NCBI RefSeq assembly: GCF_023195925.1
Contig: NZ_JALPRE010000011.1
Coordinates: 248,001-312,000 of the forward strand
Direction: 5' to 3'
Length of the DNA: 64,000 bases
Origin: Aquimarina acroporae
GTDB taxonomy: Bacteria; Bacteroidota; Bacteroidia; Flavobacteriales; Flavobacteriaceae
In this document: in pieces, positions 57,096-64,000 of the stretch
How positions within the stretch are numbered: position 1 is the stretch's first letter
How the letters are laid out: each line of letters begins with the position of its first letter
Notes under the pieces: generated by a model
The model's database searches: none
What the model was told of the DNA's origin: nothing
What the model saw: the letters and a program-made list of their open reading frames with translations, nothing else
Program-made: the position numbers and the translations under genes

Positions 57096-60000
57096 TCATA
57101 AACTAAAATTAACTCTTGCGAACAAAAACCTACCAGAATATCCAAACTGTGAAGTTCTTCTAGAAAACACAAATTGATCTCCAGCGGTTCCTCCGGCTCT
57201 GTTTTCATCGGGGTATACATCTAACAAGTTATTCGCTCCAATGGTCACATTTAAATTTTCAAGAAGTTCTGCCGAGAAAGAAAGATCGGTTACTACTTTC
57301 CCATCATAAACCGCATCATCGCTTACCACGGTTCCGTCTACTCTTGGGTCGCCATTAAAATCATCTGGATCGGTTACCTCACCAAAAAACACATTACGTA
57401 ACAACACATTATACTTTCCAAAAGACAGAGCGTTGCTAAAACTTATTTTGGTTCTGGGTTGTGCCAGGGTTAAAAAGGCTTCTTCCTGCCCATCAAAGAA
57501 ATTACCACTTTGACCTGCATTTGCGATTCTCTCAGGAACTCTAATTTCTTCTACTTCAGTCTTGGCAAATGTGGCTGATAAATCATTTTTTAATGTTGCG
57601 TCTTCGCCAAAATTCATTTTATGAGAAATAACTACATCTACACCTTGTGACTTGGTATCAATGGCATTTACAAAAAATCGAGCGCTTGTAGCTCCTGCTG
57701 CTTGAAATATCTGTGTCAATTCTGGATCACCTCCGTTTCCAAAGCTACCACTATATACAATTCTATCATCGATATTGATTAAATAAGCATCTGCCGTAAC
57801 TGTAAAATTTTGAATTTTGGCTGTAAGCCCAACACTAAAACTATTTGATGTTTCTTCTTTAAGTTTTGCAATTCCTATCAAGTCTGCAGCTCTACTATCA
57901 TTGGTAAATGTTCCTTGCTCAAAAGGTTGATTATCTACAAAAACAGTACTTGTTCGGCTAAAGAATTGCTGATGTAATGATGGCGCTCTAAATCCTGTAC
58001 TGTTGGCACCTCGCACAGAGAAGTTCTCTGTGATTTTATAACGAGTTGCTAATTTGTAATTGAAGGTGTCTCCAAAATCTGAGAAGTTCTCATATCTTCC
58101 TGCAAGACTCACCAACCATTTTTCTGTAAAGTCGGCTTCTAGATCAATATATCCGGCAATACTATTACGATATTCATCGGTTTCATTATTTGGATCGAAG
58201 CCTCTAAATACTTGAGAACCTCCTCCTAGAACAGCACCTGTAAAGTTATTACGCACCAAATCGGCATCTGGAGTTGTTCCTGTTACCACATTTCCATTAA
58301 CATCATAACTAACATACGATGCTTCTTCTCCCGCTGTAATGGCATAATTCTCTACCTTGTATTCTGCACCCATTGCCACGTTTAATCCACTAAAAATATC
58401 TTCATAAAATCTGCTAATATCCAAATTCGTGGTATTCTGCATAAAGCTAAGTCCTCCGGCATCAAAATTTCTTGGTGTGGCTACACCTAATGTACCGTTA
58501 CTAGAATTACTTACTGTAAAATCGAATGTGTTGGTTCCATAGGTATTTGAAAAATCTACATTCCAATTATTAACTACCCCTCGTATACCTACGGCAATAG
58601 ATCTATCTACAATATCGGTTCCTATATTTGGTAAAAAACCATTTGGAAATGCTGGTGTATTTGCACGCCCATCCCCTTGTGCTGGTCTTCGGTAAAATCC
58701 AGAGGCCAGTCCTTCACGATAACTAATTCCTCCAAAACTGTAAAATTCTGCATCTTCCCCTAAAGGAATCGCCATATTTGCGAAGAATTTCCCTTCACGT
58801 AATTTTGAGGTACCTACTCTAAATCTAAAATCTTCTCGGGTTAAACCTCTGGCAGCAAGTTCATCTTCATCTACATCTATATCTAATAAACTTCTAAAGG
58901 TTGCTATATCAGCATCATTGGTTACATCTAATGCAGCAATCTGGTCTCTTGTTGCCTGATCGAGGTAAGTTATTCCTTGTGCTGCGGTTTGGTAATCTGC
59001 CAATGTCATTTCGGCAACGTTACCTCCCCCTTGAGCAAAAACACGTTCTGCACCATGATATCCTCTAAAAATATCTCCTTGATAATCTCTGTTACGCAAT
59101 GCTGGCTCTCTAGTAGATAAAGATCCTGTAAAATTTATGTACCCACCATTATCTCCGATTGGCAATCCATAATTTACATCAAGTTTTACTTTTTCTCCAT
59201 CGCTTCCGCCTTCAAACTGATTTGAGTTTTCGCTAAAATTAGCACCTGTATTTAACGTAACATCTAACTTATTAGTAGCTTTTTTCAATACGATATTGAT
59301 TACCCCTGCAATGGCATCAGAACCATATTGGGCAGCCGCACCATCACGTAGTACTTCTATGCGCTGTATGGCAGCTGTTGGTATTGCATTCATATCTGTT
59401 CCTACGCTACCTGCTCCCACGGTACCATTTACATTTACCAGTGCAGTATTGTGTCTTCTTTTTCCGTTGATCAATACCAATACCTGATCAGGACCAAGTC
59501 CTCTCAAAGATGCTGGGTCAATGTGGTCTGTACCATCTGAAACTGTTTGCGTTTGCGATGTAAAAGAAGGCGCCACATAGTTAAGTATTTCGTTTAAAGA
59601 AGTTTGCGGGCCTTGCGTAGCTATTTCTGTGATGTCTAAAACATCAATTGGAACGGCCGTTTCAACTGCTGTACGGCTGGGATTTCTTGAACCTACAATT
59701 ACCACATCATCTAGTTGAGCTGAAGCATCTTTAAGTGTTACCGATATAAAATCTTTACCTTCTGCATTAACTTCGGTAGTTTCAAAACCAATATATGAAA
59801 TCACCAATATGCTATTCTCTTCGGGTAAACTAATCGTAAAATTTCCTTCAAAATCGGTTTGTGCACCAATTGTCGTTCCTTTTACCAAGACATTGGCTCC
59901 GGGTAACGGGCTTCCATTTGAATCTTTTACATTACCATTAATTTCTCTTTGAAGAATAGATTTCTTCTCATTTAAAGCAGACGTTTTCAAAACAATTTGT

Positions 60001-60338
60001 TTCCCAACGATGGTATAAGAAATGTCTGTATCTTCAAAAAGTAACGTTAATACATTTTCTATATTTTCTCTTTTAACTTTAATAGAAGTTTTCTGATTAA
60101 CATTTACCTCATCATTGATGTAAAAGAATTTATACGAAGTTTGATTTTTGATTTCCTCTAATACCTCAACAATTGGAGTTTGTTTAAAATCGAGTTCTAT
60201 TTTGCCTTGAGAAAACCCAGAAGTACCCATCACCTGAAAGATGGAAAAACAAAATAAAACCAGTGTAAGCCTCATTTTTAAAACATTTGATTTGTGCGCT
60301 AAGTGTGAAAATAGCGTACGATTACCCTTTTTTTTCAT
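57096..60338 (-). CDS. TonB-dependent receptor with STN and carboxypeptidase-like domains
   Basis: The 1080-residue outer-membrane receptor has a signal peptide (~22-44, ending GFSQ), an STN domain (~45-120, signalling to an anti-sigma factor), a carboxypeptidase-D-like domain (~130-215), a plug (~225-350, with PSLRGLGPDQVLVLINGKRRH and RIEVLRDGAAAQYGSDAIAGVINIVLKK) and a 22-stranded barrel ending in FARVNFSL. It imports a large substrate with TonB energy. The plug matches classical siderophore/cobalamin/catecholate-type receptors more than SusC, and no SusD-like gene follows. It lies downstream of fecR, suggesting sigma/FecR control. Ligand unknown. Confidence 0.93.
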   Translation of the reverse strand: MKKKGNRTLFSHLAHKSNVLKMRLTLVLFCFSIFQVMGTSGFSQGKIELDFKQTPIVEVLEEIKNQTSYKFFYINDEVNVNQKTSIKVKRENIENVLTLLFEDTDISYTIVGKQIVLKTSALNEKKSILQREINGNVKDSNGSPLPGANVLVKGTTIGAQTDFEGNFTISLPEENSILVISYIGFETTEVNAEGKDFISVTLKDASAQLDDVVIVGSRNPSRTAVETAVPIDVLDITEIATQGPQTSLNEILNYVAPSFTSQTQTVSDGTDHIDPASLRGLGPDQVLVLINGKRRHNTALVNVNGTVGAGSVGTDMNAIPTAAIQRIEVLRDGAAAQYGSDAIAGVINIVLKKATNKLDVTLNTGANFSENSNQFEGGSDGEKVKLDVNYGLPIGDNGGYINFTGSLSTREPALRNRDYQGDIFRGYHGAERVFAQGGGNVAEMTLADYQTAAQGITYLDQATRDQIAALDVTNDADIATFRSLLDIDVDEDELAARGLTREDFRFRVGTSKLREGKFFANMAIPLGEDAEFYSFGGISYREGLASGFYRRPAQGDGRANTPAFPNGFLPNIGTDIVDRSIAVGIRGVVNNWNVDFSNTYGTNTFDFTVSNSSNGTLGVATPRNFDAGGLSFMQNTTNLDISRFYEDIFSGLNVAMGAEYKVENYAITAGEEASYVSYDVNGNVVTGTTPDADLVRNNFTGAVLGGGSQVFRGFDPNNETDEYRNSIAGYIDLEADFTEKWLVSLAGRYENFSDFGDTFNYKLATRYKITENFSVRGANSTGFRAPSLHQQFFSRTSTVFVDNQPFEQGTFTNDSRAADLIGIAKLKEETSNSFSVGLTAKIQNFTVTADAYLINIDDRIVYSGSFGNGGDPELTQIFQAAGATSARFFVNAIDTKSQGVDVVISHKMNFGEDATLKNDLSATFAKTEVEEIRVPERIANAGQSGNFFDGQEEAFLTLAQPRTKISFSNALSFGKYNVLLRNVFFGEVTDPDDFNGDPRVDGTVVSDDAVYDGKVVTDLSFSAELLENLNVTIGANNLLDVYPDENRAGGTAGDQFVFSRRTSQFGYSGRFLFARVNFSL

Positions 60339-60393
60339 AATTTTGAAAAGTTTGGTTGTTAGTACTCAGTTAAATAATAATCGAACCGTAAGG

Positions 60394-60420
60394 GGAAGTG
60401 TAGCAGCACTTCCTTTTTTT
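60394..60420 (+). other. Hairpin between fecR and the TonB-receptor gene
   Basis: GGAAGTG and CACTTCC form a 7-bp stem around a six-base loop, followed by seven T residues on the plus strand. The genes on both sides are on the minus strand, where it is preceded, not followed, by the run (A there), so it would stop antisense transcription or mark an mRNA processing site. Confidence 0.5.
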
Positions 60421-60423
60421 ATT

Positions 60424-61590
60424 TTACGGATTGATTGTAATTTTTTTGTCTTTTATTTCATATTTAAAATCTATTGTTTTAGAGAACACGTTTAGGATTT
60501 CCTCTACATTTTCTATATCAAACTCTCCAGTAAAATGTGTGTTATTTAATTTCTCATTGAAACTTATAATTTCTACATCATACGTTCTTTCAATTCTCTT
60601 ATACACCTCTACAAATGACTCATTATGTAAAATAATCTTCTTATGCATCCAAGAGGTAAATAGCGATGGGTCAACCTTTTTATGATCTAGTACTTTTTTA
60701 TCTTTACGATATATAGCTTGGTGATTTGGCGTCAATTTTAATTTATCAATGTTAGCGTCAGTATTAGTAACGGCAACTGATCCTTCTACCAGAGTAGTTT
60801 TTATGGTAGCATCATCTTCATAAGAGGATACGTTAAATTGGGTTCCCAATACCTCAACATCTAACATCCCTGTTTTAACAATAAACGGTTGTTGTTTGTT
60901 GGTAGTAACATCAAAAAATGCTTCTCCTTTAAGATGTACTAGTCGATTTTCAGATGTCCCGTTAAATTCTCGTGGGAATTTTAAAGAACTAGCTGCGTTT
61001 AACCATACTTTGGTGCCATCAGACAAAGTGAGTTGAAATAGTTTTCCTTTCGGAATTGAAATCTCAAGATATTCAGTTGTTGCACTAGAGTTCTTCCCTT
61101 GAACTACAAGTCTATCTTGATCCTTTTTAACGACAAGGTTACCTTTTGTATCTTTAATATCGGCACTTCCATCAATGCCTATATAACTCACTGTACCATC
61201 AGCCTGTACAATTTTTATTTTATCTGAAGGTGCTTCATCTACCGAAACAATTTTGGAATCTGTCTCAAATAAAGACGTGTTTGTTCTAGTATATGTATAT
61301 ATTCCCAAAATCACCCCAGATACTACTGCAGCATAAGCAAGAATTTTTAAGACAGGCTTGAAGGAAATTACTTTGGTTTCTTTTGAGTTTATTGTATCCA
61401 CAAAACGCTCAAAGGCACCATCGGTATTAATATCTACACCTTCTTTGGCAGCATACCATTTTTTAATTTCTTCTTTAAAAAAAGTCGCATTCTCCTGATC
61501 TTTAACAATCCATTGTTTGAGCTGTTTTCTCTCTTCAGAGGTGATACTCCCTTCAAGGTATCTTCTAATTATTGTTAAATAATTAATCAT
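60424..61590 (-). CDS. FecR-family anti-sigma factor
   Basis: The 388-residue membrane regulator has a cytoplasmic N-terminus (~1-85), one membrane helix (ILAYAAVVSGVILGIYTYTR), a FecR domain (~175-280, SIPKGKLFQLTLSDGTKVWLNAASSLKFPREFNG) and a C-terminal DUF4974 domain (HNESFVEVYKRIERTYDVEI ... FTGEFDIENVEEILNVFS). It passes a signal from the STN domain of the receptor to an ECF sigma factor. The receptor gene follows 85 bases later. The partner sigma gene is divergent rather than upstream in the same direction. Confidence 0.92.
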   Translation of the reverse strand: MINYLTIIRRYLEGSITSEERKQLKQWIVKDQENATFFKEEIKKWYAAKEGVDINTDGAFERFVDTINSKETKVISFKPVLKILAYAAVVSGVILGIYTYTRTNTSLFETDSKIVSVDEAPSDKIKIVQADGTVSYIGIDGSADIKDTKGNLVVKKDQDRLVVQGKNSSATTEYLEISIPKGKLFQLTLSDGTKVWLNAASSLKFPREFNGTSENRLVHLKGEAFFDVTTNKQQPFIVKTGMLDVEVLGTQFNVSSYEDDATIKTTLVEGSVAVTNTDANIDKLKLTPNHQAIYRKDKKVLDHKKVDPSLFTSWMHKKIILHNESFVEVYKRIERTYDVEIISFNEKLNNTHFTGEFDIENVEEILNVFSKTIDFKYEIKDKKITINP

Positions 61591-61676
61591 TTTATTCTTT
61601 TTCTATCTATAAGATGCAGAAATCTCACCAATCCCCTACTTTATTTTAATTTTTTTAATTTAGCGTGTGTCTTGAT

Positions 61677-62231
61677 ATGAAAAAAAGTTCCCCCGACATA
61701 GAAAAATCGCTTATTAAGGGATTAACCCTTGGTGATGAGAAGAGTTATAAAATTCTTTTTAATGAGTACTATGAATGGTTATGCAATTATGTCTATAAGC
61801 TAACCAACGATAGGATATTATCTGAAGATTTGGTGCAAAACGTAATGCTTCGACTTTGGGAAAAAAAATCTTCTTTAAAAATAACCAGTTCTCTCAAAAA
61901 TTATCTGTTTCGATCTTGTCACAATGAGTTTTTGATGTATCTACGTGTTCAGAAAAAAGAACATGATGCTCTAGATGAATTAAAATGGCAAGCGCTTTTT
62001 GAGATGTATGATCAAAAAGAGGATCAAACCGAAGCCGACTGGAACAAGCTAGAAAAGGTCATGGAGCAACTTCCTCAAAAATGTAAGGAGGTTTTCAAAT
62101 TAAGTCGTCTTGAACAAAAGAAACACAAGGAAATTGCAGAAATACTAGGCATCTCTACCAAAACGGTTGAAGCCCATATTAGCAAGGCCTTGCGGTTCTT
62201 AAAAACAAATGTTTCTGGCTTTTTCTTCTAA
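61677..62231 (+). CDS. ECF RNA polymerase sigma factor (FecI-like)
   Basis: The 184-residue protein shows sigma region 2 (YVYKLTNDRILSEDLVQNVMLRLWEKK) and region 4 (QLPQKCKEVFKLSRLEQKKHKEIAEILGISTKTVEAHISKALRFL). It is the Bacteroidota FecI-like type that pairs with FecR. I chose the ATG at 61677 over a GTG at 61665. It is divergent from fecR across an 86-base gap that must contain both promoters. It ends with a hydrophobic FFF tail and is convergent with the ABC transporter genes. Confidence 0.93.
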   Translation: MKKSSPDIEKSLIKGLTLGDEKSYKILFNEYYEWLCNYVYKLTNDRILSEDLVQNVMLRLWEKKSSLKITSSLKNYLFRSCHNEFLMYLRVQKKEHDALDELKWQALFEMYDQKEDQTEADWNKLEKVMEQLPQKCKEVFKLSRLEQKKHKEIAEILGISTKTVEAHISKALRFLKTNVSGFFF

Positions 62232-62261
62232 TCACAAGCCGGTTCACATAAAATTTATCTC

Positions 62262-62957
62262 TTACTTATTAAAGTGCTCTTCCAGCTCTTTAAGTGTTTC
62301 TTCAGAGGTAGCAATATCTTTTACCACTTCTCCCTTATCTAAAACTACGATACGCTCACACACTTCGGTTACATGCATGAGATCATGACTAGATACTAAA
62401 ACCGTTATATCTGGATCGGCAGAAAGCTCTTTAATGATTTTTTTAAGTCGTATTTGTGTTGTAGGATCTAAATTAGCAAAAGGTTCATCCAGAATAATAA
62501 CTTCAGGTTTACCTATCAAAGCCGCAACGATACCTACCTTTTTCTGATTTCCTTTTGAAAGATCTCTAAGATACTTTCGTTGTCCTAAAATTTCACCGTG
62601 AAAAAAATCTTCAAATTGTGCCAGCAGAGCATCTACATCAGCTTTATTCTGACCTCTTAACTCTCCTATGAAATAGAAATATTCTTCGGCAGTTAAATAT
62701 CCTATTAAGAAAGTTTCATCTATGAATGCCGACGTTATAGATTTCCAATCTTCGCTTAGATTTACTTTAATTCCATTATTTTCGATATGCCCTGTTGTAG
62801 GTTGAATTAGATCCAGCAACGCACTAAAAAGTGTTGTTTTACCAGCTCCATTATTACCTACCAAGCCAAAGCTTTTTCCTTTTTGAATTTCTAAATGATC
62901 AATATTAAGAACCGTGTTACCGGTATATGTTTTTGAAAGATTATGTACTTCTATCAT
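62262..62957 (-). CDS. ABC transporter ATP-binding protein
   Basis: All nucleotide-binding motifs are present: Walker A GNNGAGKTTL, a signature motif in the variant form LSKGNQKKV, Walker B VIILDEPFANLDP and the switch His in VSSHDLMH. 231 residues is standard. It belongs to the daunorubicin/bacitracin-type exporter ATPases that pair with separate permeases. It is four bases after the permease gene (62962) and thus expressed with it. The substrate is not evident. Confidence 0.92.
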   Translation of the reverse strand: MIEVHNLSKTYTGNTVLNIDHLEIQKGKSFGLVGNNGAGKTTLFSALLDLIQPTTGHIENNGIKVNLSEDWKSITSAFIDETFLIGYLTAEEYFYFIGELRGQNKADVDALLAQFEDFFHGEILGQRKYLRDLSKGNQKKVGIVAALIGKPEVIILDEPFANLDPTTQIRLKKIIKELSADPDITVLVSSHDLMHVTEVCERIVVLDKGEVVKDIATSEETLKELEEHFNK

Positions 62958-62961
62958 CTTC

Positions 62962-64000
62962 TTATTTTTTTTGTTTGTATGCCGATATGGTTTTATACTT
63001 TTCTGTTTTATATATCTTTTCGATTATATCAAATACTTTATCTCTAAATGCGAATCCTGCCAATCCGGCTACCGTGACCAATGCATACCCGGCATAGGGG
63101 CTATATGTATAATGTCCAATTGCATATAGGATCATAGGCAGTACCATTTTAGGTAATGATAACATAAGGGTTTTGGTGTTAAATGCCTGTTTGTCTCCAA
63201 AAGCTTTTTTATTGCTGGTAAGGTCTATAGGTGTTTTTACATAAGCTCCAGCCCAAAGTACTACATGAGAATTTACTCCAATATTGTAAATCGAGGCAAC
63301 AATAATGGCTAGATATACATCCCAACCAAAGTAAAGATATCCCGATGCCAACACTGTAGAAATTAAAGTCGCAATTACCATAAGCCACCATTTAGAAGAC
63401 AAATACTCTTTGTACTTTATATTCTGGCTCATCATTAATGGATAATAAGAACTATCCCAACTCGGTACAAATTGACCAAAACTTAACAGAAATCCCCCGG
63501 TTACAAAAATGGCTGCAAATATTTTCCAAACAGGTCCATCATAGGCTTCTACAGATCCCGTAAAAAATAGTAATCCGTAAAAAAGAAAAAGAACACTCAC
63601 CATCACCGTCGACCTTGCTCTTTTATTTCTCTTAATCAATTTTATATCATTCTTAAGAAAAGTAGCGGTCTTACCGAATCGATCTAACCAATCGAGGTTT
63701 TCTGTTTTAATATTTTTCGATTGTTTGGCTAATCCAGCATCTAGATATAAATCTTTGACAAAAGATCTAAAAGAAAACACAATAAGTAATATCGTGATTA
63801 TTACAGGAATCAAAGTAACTGCCCACGAGTTGTAAAGTGCCTGAAAGAATGGAGCGGTGTAAACGGTTATATCGAAATAACCAAAATAGTGCAATCCACC
63901 TAAAACAGCAATTACTCCTCCTATGATAAAGATCAAATTATCTTTTTTATTCAGAATGATATTTAGAAAGTTATTACCATAAACCAAAGCGATCAGACCG
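62962..64000 (-). CDS. DUF5687-like ABC transporter permease, N-terminal part cut by window edge
   Basis: The frame is open on the minus strand up to base 64000; codons before the TTG at 63987 read GLIAL, so the true start is outside the window and the visible ~346 residues are the C-terminal part. Eight to nine membrane helices are visible. The layout, with a soluble segment SKNIKTENLDWLDRFGKTATFLKNDIKLIKRNKRARS between helices and a paired ATPase gene four bases downstream, fits the DUF5687 permeases of flavobacterial ABC exporters. Confidence 0.75.
   Translation of the reverse strand, partial: GLIALVYGNNFLNIILNKKDNLIFIIGGVIAVLGGLHYFGYFDITVYTAPFFQALYNSWAVTLIPVIITILLIVFSFRSFVKDLYLDAGLAKQSKNIKTENLDWLDRFGKTATFLKNDIKLIKRNKRARSTVMVSVLFLFYGLLFFTGSVEAYDGPVWKIFAAIFVTGGFLLSFGQFVPSWDSSYYPLMMSQNIKYKEYLSSKWWLMVIATLISTVLASGYLYFGWDVYLAIIVASIYNIGVNSHVVLWAGAYVKTPIDLTSNKKAFGDKQAFNTKTLMLSLPKMVLPMILYAIGHYTYSPYAGYALVTVAGLAGFAFRDKVFDIIEKIYKTEKYKTISAYKQKK

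Overview
The window is a continuous piece of chromosome from a marine-type member of the Flavobacteriaceae (Bacteroidota), possibly close to Aquimarina; the genus is inference. The base composition is AT-rich. Supporting signs are Bacteroidota promoters (TTTG ... TAnnTTTG), a protein with a type IX secretion tail, a SprE/PorW lipoprotein beside the ATP synthase genes, a sigma/FecR/TonB-receptor set, bactofilin, an HU-CCDC81/SPOR protein, and an ATP synthase cluster without atpD and atpC. I saw no rRNA, tRNA, CRISPR array, complete insertion sequence or origin.

Layout. 1-2.3 kb: end of a short-chain dehydrogenase, then an AlbA_2-type protein and a metallophosphatase. 2.3-5.4 kb: a peptide island in which a membrane AraC regulator with extracytoplasmic TPRs is flanked by two different leader-peptide precursor genes; an identical 19-nt motif lies upstream of both. 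5.5-8.3 kb: an SPFH/GYF protein, a zinc-ribbon membrane protein and a lipoprotein. 8.4-16 kb: a 1228-residue secreted BNR protein, a lipoprotein, an ALDH7-type dehydrogenase, a third leader-peptide precursor and another lipoprotein. 16-21 kb: gpsA, a rhodanese sulfurtransferase, a GH3 protein, a PD40 lipoprotein and two NTF2-like proteins.

21.5-27.1 kb is accessory DNA: an RHS polymorphic-toxin-like protein with a variable C-terminus, an ATGA-overlapping candidate immunity gene, two more small orphan genes, and repeated palindrome and hairpin modules that punctuate them. 27.2-33.4 kb: SGNH hydrolase, AraC/GyrI regulator, sterol-desaturase-type enzyme, dprA, HU/SPOR protein, acyl-CoA thioesterase and a 55-residue membrane protein missed by longer cut-offs. 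33.4-35.8 kb: a beta-helix lipoprotein with six 156-bp tandem repeats. 35.9-42.8 kb: an envelope run (flippase, dut, nucleotidyltransferase, TPR protein, DUF4292, EnvC-type activator). 43-48 kb: a lipoprotein, a serine hydrolase and a LytS/LytTR-type two-component pair. 48-57 kb: sprE/porW, bactofilin, atpZ, a DUF6168-like gene and atpB-E-F-H-A-G. 57-64 kb: TonB receptor, fecR, a divergent ECF sigma factor, and an ABC exporter that runs off the end.

The best candidate for an undescribed system is the peptide island at 2.3-5.4 kb: secreted or modified peptides, a regulator with a sensor domain outside the cytoplasm, and a shared putative operator. The RHS immunity array is second. Family assignments come from motif recognition by eye; no database search was run.
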